DNA of 13,788 bases. Origin: Blastocatellia bacterium. GTDB lineage: Bacteria; Acidobacteriota; Blastocatellia; Pyrinomonadales; Pyrinomonadaceae. A program made the position numbers and the translations under genes. Position 1 is the first letter of the stretch. Each line of letters opens with the position of its first letter. Location of the stretch: the NCBI GenBank assembly GCA_003175865.1, contig PSRF01000256.1, positions 1 to 13,788 of the forward strand. Direction: 5' to 3'. Shown here piece after piece: positions 8,191 through 13,788 of the stretch. The notes under the pieces are model-generated. The model was not told the origin of the DNA. It did no database searches and saw only the letters and a program-made list of their open reading frames with translations.

Positions 8191-8585
8191 ATACTGTTGT
8201 CGGTAGCCTTTGAGTTTTCTTCCAGTTCGTAACGATCGCGGTCACGTCTTTCAATCTTCTCGAGAAACTCCAACTCCTCATTATCTTCATAACTAACACC
8301 AACCGCTCGCGCGTTTTCCTCGACGAGTGATTGATCAGGTGTTGGATTGTCTCCAGCAACCGTCTCGGAACCGCTTTCATTTACATCTTCCCAGTTCGCA
8401 TCGAGATCTCCACCCGCATCTTGTGGCGACGCAGCGGTGTTGTTCCGCAATCTATGAGCGAGTTGTTCCGGATCTTTTGGGGAGCGAGAAATCTCTAACT
8501 CCATAAATTCTTCAATTTCTGGATCAGGAACATAATCAGGGTTGTTCGCGAGGTACTCGAAATCTTCCGCGTGTTTCTTGGGCAT
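8187..8585 (-). CDS. Acidic hypothetical protein, DUF6335-like
   Basis: This 132-residue, strongly acidic protein has no signal peptide or membrane segment and is likely cytoplasmic and partly disordered. The central stretch GGDLDANWEDVNESGSET (58-75), followed by VAGDNPTPDQSLVEENARAVGV, and the tail with DRDRYELEENS match what I recall of DUF6335, a family of unknown function frequent in cyanobacteria. This is family recall without a search. The start at 8585 is well supported: AAGGAG lies about 7 nt upstream on the - strand. It is divergent from aconitase across a 308-bp gap and convergent with dtd, the two stop codons overlapping (8187-8190). Nothing in the neighbours points to its job. 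Confidence 0.78.
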   Translation of the reverse strand: MPKKHAEDFEYLANNPDYVPDPEIEEFMELEISRSPKDPEQLAHRLRNNTAASPQDAGGDLDANWEDVNESGSETVAGDNPTPDQSLVEENARAVGVSYEDNEELEFLEKIERRDRDRYELEENSKATDNSI

Positions 8586-8704
8586 GTCGTTCTCCTTTTC
8601 CTCGTCCTTTGAGAAAGACGAACGGTGCCGAGATCGAGGAACACTTTACCTCTTTCTGGGCTAACCAAAGTTTCTATTTTTACCAGGGGGAACGAATTGA
8701 TCAA

Positions 8705-8734
8705 ACTATAACAAATCAAAAGAAAGTGAGGCAA
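8705..8734 (-). promoter_or_regulatory. Candidate promoter for the DUF6335-like gene
   Basis: On the - strand TTGCCT (8734-8729) and TATAGT (8710-8705) are separated by 18 nt. The start would be near 8698, giving a leader of about 110 nt. It is a by-eye match of moderate quality. Confidence 0.35.
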
Positions 8735-8778
8735 TGACCACTGTTTCAAACATCAACTCTAGCTCGAGTTAGCGTTGC

Positions 8779-8807
8779 TTGACGATTGCCAGCACGAACT
8801 TTACACT
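8779..8807 (+). promoter_or_regulatory. Candidate sigma70-type promoter of acnA
   Basis: TTGACG (8779-8784, five of six consensus bases) and TACACT (8802-8807, four of six) are separated by 17 nt, the ideal distance. Transcription would start near 8814 and give a leader of about 80 nt. Confidence 0.5.
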
Positions 8808-8893
8808 GCAATTTGAACCACAAAAACATCCACAATTCATTTCGAGAGGTGAACTAATCTCCTTCCTTCTCGGGAAAGGTACCGAGCAATCCC

Positions 8894-11773
8894 ATGCCAG
8901 ATGGTGCTTTCAATTCTTTGCAACCGTTCGAATCGTCTAAAGGTTCTGCCGCCGGTTTTTATTCGTTGCCACATCTTGAACGCGAAGGTGTTGGTCCAAT
9001 ATCGCGTCTGCCAGTGAGCATTCGGATCGTACTCGAATCAGTGCTTCGCAATTGTGATGGCAAGAAGGTAACTGAAGACAATGTGCGTGCGCTGGCGAAC
9101 TGGAAAGCGAACGCCGAACGCGTGGCCGAAATTCCGTTTGTTGTTGCACGCGTCCTGCTGCAGGACTTCACTGGAGTTCCACTATTGGTAGACCTTGCGG
9201 CGATGCGTTCGGCAGTTGCTCGCATGAATAAGAACAGCGGCATCATCGAGCCGTTGGTCCCTGTGGATTTGGTAATCGATCACTCGGTACAGGTTGATTT
9301 TGCGAGCACGAAAGAGGCGTTTGAGAAAAACATGGAAATTGAATTCAAACGCAACCGATCTCGTTACCAATTCTTGAAATGGGGAACCCAGGCGTTTGAT
9401 GGCTTTCGAGTAATCCCGCCCGGCATCGGCATTTGTCATCAGGTAAACCTTGAGTACCTGGCAAAGAACGTGTGGGAGAAGAATGTCTATTTTCCCGATA
9501 CACTGGTGGGAACTGATTCACACACCACGATGATTAACGGTCTCGGCATTGTGGGCTGGGGAGTTGGCGGAATCGAGGCTGAAGCTGCCATGCTGGGCCA
9601 ACCCGTTTACTTCCTGACGCCTGATGTTGTCGGCGTGAATCTGACTGGCACACTGCAACAAGGCGTGACAGCTACAGACCTTGTATTGCGTGTGACCGAG
9701 ATGCTTCGCAAAGCAAAGGTCGTCGGCAAGTTTGTTGAGTTTCATGGGGATGGTGCGAGTAGTTTGTCGGTAACTGATCGCGCGACGATCGCAAACATGG
9801 CACCCGAATACGGCGCGACAATGGGGTTCTTCCCGGTGGACGAGGAAACGTGCACGTACCTTGCGGCCACTGGGCGTCGTGACGAGCATGTCGATTTGGT
9901 ACGACGCTACTTTACGGCGCAGGGCATATTTGGAATTCCCAAAAAAGGTGAGTGCGACTACAGCGTGGTTTTGGATCTTGACCTTTCGTCCATTCAGCCG
10001 AGTGTTGCTGGTCCAAAGCGACCCCAGGATCGAATTGTTCTCCCCGAATTAAAACAACAGTTTACGAACCTGATGCTCAAATCGTTGTCCGATGGTGGCT
10101 ATGGCAAGACTGAAGACGAAATCTGGACGCGATATCACGTCAAGATAGGTGCTGACCGGCAACACATGACCGCCGGCGGTGGTGAACAACGACAGGAGAC
10201 GGTGCCCGCACCAGTAGGAAATTCTCTATCACCACTGAGCACGAACGTGTGGACGGAAACAGAAATGGTGAACAACCGTCCAACTCCAGACCGTATCGCT
10301 GAGATACCTGAAGACGAGTTCGAATCCGGTGATGAGCTCTTGGGCCATGGTGACGTGTTGATCGCGGCGATCACGTCTTGCACTAACACATCAAATCCAA
10401 GCGTGATGCTCGCTGCCGGATTGTTAGCTAAGAAGGCTGTTGAGCGTGGTTTGACGGTCAGCGCGAAGGTTAAGAATTCGCTCGCGCCAGGTTCGCGCGT
10501 CGTGACTGAATATCTTGAGCGTACAGGGCTACAGCAATACCTTAATCAGCTTGGCTTCAACCTGGTGGGTTACGGGTGCACTACGTGCATAGGCAACTCG
10601 GGTCCATTGGATCCGGCGATTGAACAAGTCGTGAATGAACGTGACGTCATCGCTGCATCAGTGCTGTCTGGAAATCGCAACTTTGAAGCACGAGTACATC
10701 AAAGCATCAAGGCAAACTTTTTGATGAGTCCTCCGCTGGTGGTTGCTTTCGCATTGGCGGGTCGAGTTGATATCGACCTGACAACTGAGCCAATAGGAAA
10801 TGATCTCGGCGGTAATGAAGTTTACCTGCGGGATATCTGGCCGACATTAGAAGAGATCAAAGATTTGATGAAGGCGGCTTTTGATCCAGAAACCTACAGA
10901 CAGTTGTACGGAAACTTCGCAGATCAAAATCCAATGTGGAATGAGATCCCGACCACCGCGGGCAATGTTTATGAATGGGATTCAGGGTCGACATACATCC
11001 GTGAGCCTCCATATTTCGAGGGTTTCAGTAGCGCTCTCATGTCTCTGTCGGACATTGCCGGCGCAAGGCCAATGGCGATTTTCGGGGACTCGGTAACAAC
11101 GGATCACATCAGTCCTGCGGGCGCTATCAAAGCATCGTCTCCCGCGGGCTTGTATCTGCAGGAGCGTGGCGTAGATATTCGTGACTTCAACAGCTACGGA
11201 GCTCGACGTGGCAATCACGAAGTGATGGTGCGCGGTACGTTTGCCAACGTACGAATTAAGAATCTGATGGTCCCAGGCGTGGAAGGTGGTGTGACAATCT
11301 TTCAGCCCGACGGCGAACGCATGAGTATTTACGACGCCGCAATGAAGTATCAGGACCAGGGAACTCCCCTGATTGTGATCGCTGGACAGGAATACGGAAC
11401 TGGCAGCTCACGTGACTGGGCAGCCAAAGGCACCAAGTTGTTAGGAGTTCGCGCGGTAATTGCACAAAGCTTTGAACGAATCCATCGTTCCAATCTCGTT
11501 GGCATGGGAGTGTTGCCTTGCCAGTTTAAAGACGACACAAATGCGGCGTCGCTTAAACTCGATGGGACAGAGACATTCGATATTATCGGGATAGAAAACG
11601 GAATCAGACCCTTGCAGGAGCTAACGCTGACGATCCATCGTGCGACAGGAGAAACTGAGCAGATACCGATCACTTTGAGAATCGACACACCAATCGAGGT
11701 CGATTACTACAAACACGGTGGCATTCTTCCGTACGTCCTGCGTCAGTTGTTAGCCGGCACAACAGACTTCTAA
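8894..11773 (+). CDS. acnA: Aconitate hydratase A
   Basis: Aconitase A interconverts citrate and isocitrate in the TCA cycle with a [4Fe-4S] cluster, in the cytoplasm. The 959 residues align throughout with the AcnA/IRP1 type. Cluster ligands are Cys496 ([10 protein letters not shown]), Cys562 and Cys565 ([14 protein letters not shown]). Other hallmarks are [54 protein letters not shown] and the swivel-domain [12 protein letters not shown]. It is about 65 residues longer than E. coli AcnA; the extra length lies at about 398-485, between the core and the cluster Cys496, and is rich in Gly, Glu, Asn and Pro. The ATG at 8894 is the first in frame (a stop lies at 8855-8857). Its only Shine-Dalgarno candidate, AAAGG, is 14 nt away and sits in a hairpin loop. 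The aldehyde dehydrogenase follows after 54 nt. Confidence 0.97.
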   Translation: MPDGAFNSLQPFESSKGSAAGFYSLPHLEREGVGPISRLPVSIRIVLESVLRNCDGKKVTEDNVRALANWKANAERVAEIPFVVARVLLQDFTGVPLLVDLAAMRSAVARMNKNSGIIEPLVPVDLVIDHSVQVDFASTKEAFEKNMEIEFKRNRSRYQFLKWGTQAFDGFRVIPPGIGICHQVNLEYLAKNVWEKNVYFPDTLVGTDSHTTMINGLGIVGWGVGGIEAEAAMLGQPVYFLTPDVVGVNLTGTLQQGVTATDLVLRVTEMLRKAKVVGKFVEFHGDGASSLSVTDRATIANMAPEYGATMGFFPVDEETCTYLAATGRRDEHVDLVRRYFTAQGIFGIPKKGECDYSVVLDLDLSSIQPSVAGPKRPQDRIVLPELKQQFTNLMLKSLSDGGYGKTEDEIWTRYHVKIGADRQHMTAGGGEQRQETVPAPVGNSLSPLSTNVWTETEMVNNRPTPDRIAEIPEDEFESGDELLGHGDVLIAAITSCTNTSNPSVMLAAGLLAKKAVERGLTVSAKVKNSLAPGSRVVTEYLERTGLQQYLNQLGFNLVGYGCTTCIGNSGPLDPAIEQVVNERDVIAASVLSGNRNFEARVHQSIKANFLMSPPLVVAFALAGRVDIDLTTEPIGNDLGGNEVYLRDIWPTLEEIKDLMKAAFDPETYRQLYGNFADQNPMWNEIPTTAGNVYEWDSGSTYIREPPYFEGFSSALMSLSDIAGARPMAIFGDSVTTDHISPAGAIKASSPAGLYLQERGVDIRDFNSYGARRGNHEVMVRGTFANVRIKNLMVPGVEGGVTIFQPDGERMSIYDAAMKYQDQGTPLIVIAGQEYGTGSSRDWAAKGTKLLGVRAVIAQSFERIHRSNLVGMGVLPCQFKDDTNAASLKLDGTETFDIIGIENGIRPLQELTLTIHRATGETEQIPITLRIDTPIEVDYYKHGGILPYVLRQLLAGTTDF

Positions 11774-11774
11774 G

Positions 11775-11800
11775 GTCCGACAAGCTGAAGCTTATCGGAC
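11775..11800 (+). terminator. Hairpin between acnA and the aldehyde dehydrogenase gene
   Basis: GTCCGA-C-AAGC, loop TGAA, GCTT-A-TCGGAC forms an 11-position stem with one C/A mismatch, starting 2 nt after the acnA stop. It is followed by AAAAG rather than a U-run, so it is at best a weak terminator; it could instead protect the acnA mRNA 3' end. Confidence 0.45.
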
Positions 11801-11827
11801 AAAAGTTCTCGCAACACAAGGAGCAAT

Positions 11828-13336
11828 ATGTCATCAGTACAAACAGCAGAAGACAACAACCCTCGCAAGTATCAACTTCTGATTGACGGACAATGGGTAG
11901 ATGCCGAGTCCGGAAAAACTTTTACCACGCCCAACCCCGCAACAGGAGAAACACTCGCCGAGGTCGCGGAAGCTGACAAGGCTGATATCGACAAAGCCGT
12001 TGCCGCTGCGCGTCGCGCCTATGAAGGAAAGTGGTCGAAGCTGAGTGCGCGCGATCGCGGTCGTTTGCTCTACAAGCTTTCGCAATTATTGGAAGAGCAT
12101 TCAGCAGAACTTGCAGCCATCGAAACTGCCGATAACGGGAAACCGATTAAGGAATCGTCGTACGTCGATCTGCCTCAAGTAGTTGAAAACTTCGAATACT
12201 TTGCTGGATGGGCCACAAAGATCGAGGGCGAGACTATTCCGGTTCCGGGGCGCATGTTCAACTACACACTGCGCGAGCCAATCGGTGTTTGCGGTCAAAT
12301 TATTCCGTGGAACTTTCCTCTGTTAATGGCCGCTTGGAAACTCGCGCCGGCCCTGGCCGCAGGCAACACGGTTGTTCTGAAACCAGCAGAACAAACTCCA
12401 GTTGGTGCAATGGAACTCGGAAAGTTGATTCTTGAAGCCGGCTTCCCTGAAGGTGTCGTCAATATTGTGCCTGGCTATGGTGAAACAGCTGGTGCGTCAC
12501 TCGCGGCGCATCCTGGAATTGATAAAGTCGCATTCACTGGTTCGACTGAGGTAGGCAAACTGATTGCGAAAGCTGCCGCTGAAAATCTGACCAAGGTGTC
12601 ATTAGAACTTGGAGGTAAAGCACCGAATATTGTGTTTGCTGATTCAGATCTGGACCAGGCGGTTGCTGGCGCAATGATGGGAATCTTCTACAACCAGGGG
12701 CAAGTATGTTGCGCTGGGTCCCGCCTCTTTGTTGAAGAAAAGGTGAAAGACGAGTTTGTTTCCCGGCTTAGCGAAAAGGCCGACAAGATTGCCGTCGGCG
12801 ATCCGATGAACAAGGCTACACAAATGGGACCGCAGGTTTCAGAAGAGCAGTTGAACCGGATCAAAGGATATGTCGACATCGCCAAGTCAGAAGGTGCAAC
12901 AGTAATAACAGGAGGTGAGTCGCCGAAACTTGATGGTGAATTCCAGAACGGTTACTTCTTCCGTCCCACGATCTTTGGAGATGTAAAAAACAAAATGCGA
13001 GTGGCTCAGGAAGAAATTTTTGGGCCAGTCGTCTCAGTAATTTCTTTCACCGATGAAGACGATCTAATCAAACAAGCGAACGACACGATCTATGGATTGT
13101 CTGCTGGTATCTGGACTCGCGACATCACGCGAGCACATCGCTTCGCAAAAGAGATCAAAGCGGGTGTTGTTTGGATCAATACCTACAACATGTTCAATGC
13201 TGCTTCGCCATTTGGAGGATACAAACAGTCAGGCTACGGGCGAGAGATGGGCCGTCACGCACTGGACCTCTACACACAAATAAAGAGTGTTTGGGTGGAT
13301 CTCTCGGGCCGACCGATCGGTTGGTTTGGGAAGTAA
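11828..13336 (+). CDS. NAD(P)-dependent aldehyde dehydrogenase
   Basis: This 502-residue cytoplasmic enzyme oxidises an aldehyde to its acid with NAD(P)+. The family residues are in place: Asn162 (PWNFP), Lys185 (VLKPAEQT), the Rossmann FTGSTEVGK, general base Glu260 (LELGGKAPN) and catalytic Cys294 (GQVCCAGSR). EEIFGPVV and the PFGGYKQSGYGREMG tail complete the fold. Length and motifs fit the class that includes ALDH1/2 and betaine-aldehyde dehydrogenases; the substrate cannot be chosen from sequence. The start ATG at 11828 follows AAGGAG with 4 nt spacing. An earlier start is unlikely because the family N-terminus (YQLLIDGQWVDAESGK) begins at residue 15. It follows acnA by 54 nt with a hairpin between them, so it may be co-transcribed in part. 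Confidence 0.96.
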   Translation: MSSVQTAEDNNPRKYQLLIDGQWVDAESGKTFTTPNPATGETLAEVAEADKADIDKAVAAARRAYEGKWSKLSARDRGRLLYKLSQLLEEHSAELAAIETADNGKPIKESSYVDLPQVVENFEYFAGWATKIEGETIPVPGRMFNYTLREPIGVCGQIIPWNFPLLMAAWKLAPALAAGNTVVLKPAEQTPVGAMELGKLILEAGFPEGVVNIVPGYGETAGASLAAHPGIDKVAFTGSTEVGKLIAKAAAENLTKVSLELGGKAPNIVFADSDLDQAVAGAMMGIFYNQGQVCCAGSRLFVEEKVKDEFVSRLSEKADKIAVGDPMNKATQMGPQVSEEQLNRIKGYVDIAKSEGATVITGGESPKLDGEFQNGYFFRPTIFGDVKNKMRVAQEEIFGPVVSVISFTDEDDLIKQANDTIYGLSAGIWTRDITRAHRFAKEIKAGVVWINTYNMFNAASPFGGYKQSGYGREMGRHALDLYTQIKSVWVDLSGRPIGWFGK

Positions 13337-13374
13337 GACCGAAGGTTCCTTCTGGCAGGCATCGTCAACGCTCG

Positions 13375-13383
13375 TGTTATCAT
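13375..13383 (+). promoter_or_regulatory. Candidate extended -10 promoter for the lipoprotein gene
   Basis: TGTTATCAT is an extended -10 (TGn plus TATCAT, five of six). No good -35 is visible at the usual distance, as is normal for this promoter type. It would give a leader of about 40 nt. Confidence 0.4.
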
Positions 13384-13429
13384 CCCTCATACTCTCCCGA
13401 AATGAATGCCAAACATTAAAGGAGACGTT

Positions 13430-13783
13430 ATGTCGTTGTTTAAAAGAGCTGTCTTGCCTGCTGCGATTGTCGTCACGACATTCTTGCTTACGGCCTGTCC
13501 AAGTCAAACGAACATTGCGAGGATAAATTCGGATCCTGGTCGATTTCGGGGAAAGGAAGTTGGCATTGTGGGTCGGGTCACCGATAGCTACGGAGTTCCG
13601 GGATACGGTGCTTACGAGATTGATGATGGCACTGGTCGTCTTTGGGTAGTTACGAGGCGAGGTGCGCCTGCGCGTGGTTCTAGAGTCGGAACAAAAGGTT
13701 ATGTGCAGACTGGACTCACGTTCGGCGGCCGGAGCTACGGCACTGTAATGGAAGAAGTAGACCGACAGTCTAACGCGAGGTAG
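13430..13783 (+). CDS. Small lipoprotein with OB-fold-like domain
   Basis: This 117-residue protein has a lipoprotein signal peptide: Lys/Arg start, hydrophobic core AAIVVTTFLL and lipobox LTAC with Cys23 as the lipid-modified residue. The mature part (RINSDPGRFRGKEVGIVGRV, then YGAYEIDDGTGRLWVVT and a final beta region) has the strand order and Gly pattern of a small OB-fold (tRNA_anti-like/BOF-like) domain. Many such periplasmic or surface proteins have no known function. Start: AAAGGAG (13418-13424) lies 5 nt before ATG 13430; an ATG at 13406 in the same frame lacks a site and would add eight residues before the signal peptide. A possible extended -10 promoter lies at 13375. The gene follows the aldehyde dehydrogenase by 93 nt. 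Ligand and partner are unknown. Confidence 0.85.
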   Translation: MSLFKRAVLPAAIVVTTFLLTACPSQTNIARINSDPGRFRGKEVGIVGRVTDSYGVPGYGAYEIDDGTGRLWVVTRRGAPARGSRVGTKGYVQTGLTFGGRSYGTVMEEVDRQSNAR

Positions 13784-13788
13784 TTGCG

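Larger units (their letters stand above)
8586..8893. other. Divergent intergenic region between the DUF6335-like gene and acnA
   Basis: This 308-bp AT-richer gap holds no credible gene; a short - strand frame (8495-8749) mostly shadows the DUF6335-like gene. It contains candidate promoters for both directions, listed separately, and an imperfect 14-bp palindrome CTAGCTCGAGTTAG (8759-8772) just upstream of the acnA -35 box that could be an operator. It also holds the acnA leader with a small hairpin at 8869-8886. Confidence 0.7.

Noticed and set aside
8495..8749. 84-residue - strand frame in the acnA upstream gap
   Set aside because: It overlaps the start of the DUF6335-like gene in another frame, has no recognisable domain and a weaker start context.
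8815..8893. Iron-responsive-element-like hairpin in the acnA leader
   Set aside because: The loop at 8874-8881 does not have the CAGUGN loop and bulged C of an IRE, so I report only a simple hairpin.
9518..9889. 123-residue frame antisense to acnA, and other antisense frames inside acnA, gatB, the receptor and the aldehyde dehydrogenase
   Set aside because: They lie wholly within strongly conserved genes, show no family features and look like shadows of codon use.
13339..13355. GAAG-GTTC-CTTC hairpin as a terminator after the aldehyde dehydrogenase
   Set aside because: The stem is only 4 bp with a bulged extension and no U-run follows.
13406..13429. Earlier start for the lipoprotein at 13406
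   Set aside because: It has no Shine-Dalgarno, while ATG 13430 has AAAGGAG 5 nt upstream and starts directly with the signal peptide.

Overview
The window reads as ordinary bacterial chromosome of moderate GC content. The best guess is an Acidobacteriota member, perhaps class Blastocatellia. The reasons are the TonB-dependent receptor with an N-terminal carboxypeptidase-regulatory-like domain, a DUF6335-like acidic protein, a Gat amidotransferase and several secreted proteins of the type common in that group. This placement is inference from protein style, not from a marker gene.

Bases 1-3678 form a vitamin B12 uptake block on the + strand. It holds the end of a BtuC-type permease, a complete BtuD-type ATPase, a cobalamin riboswitch and a BtuB-like TonB-dependent receptor. 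The riboswitch lies between btuD and the receptor, and its hairpin region reaches the receptor's ribosome binding site, so receptor translation is probably what B12 shuts off. Its aptamer carries a long branched arm of about 110 nt that a typical cobalamin riboswitch lacks. Downstream is a 15-bp perfect inverted repeat between convergent genes.

Bases 3768-5367 hold a small four-helix membrane protein (- strand, DUF4383-like) and a divergent secreted protein of unknown function (+ strand). Candidate back-to-back promoters lie between them, together with a leader that could form alternative hairpins. A 20-bp perfect inverted repeat follows (5438-5494), just upstream of gatB.

Bases 5521-8190 hold a tight + strand cluster: gatB (tRNA-dependent amidation), a short-chain dehydrogenase and dtd (D-aminoacyl-tRNA deacylase). 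gatB and dtd both serve tRNA charging fidelity. dtd ends in a 3-nt overlap with the convergent DUF6335-like gene.

Bases 8586-13783 hold a divergent promoter region, then aconitase A with an enlarged linker, an NAD(P)-dependent aldehyde dehydrogenase and a small OB-fold-like lipoprotein. I see no CRISPR array, transposase, phage gene, tRNA or rRNA. The most unusual items are RNA and DNA structures: the enlarged riboswitch, the two long inverted repeats and the hairpin leaders. I do not see a new multi-gene system.
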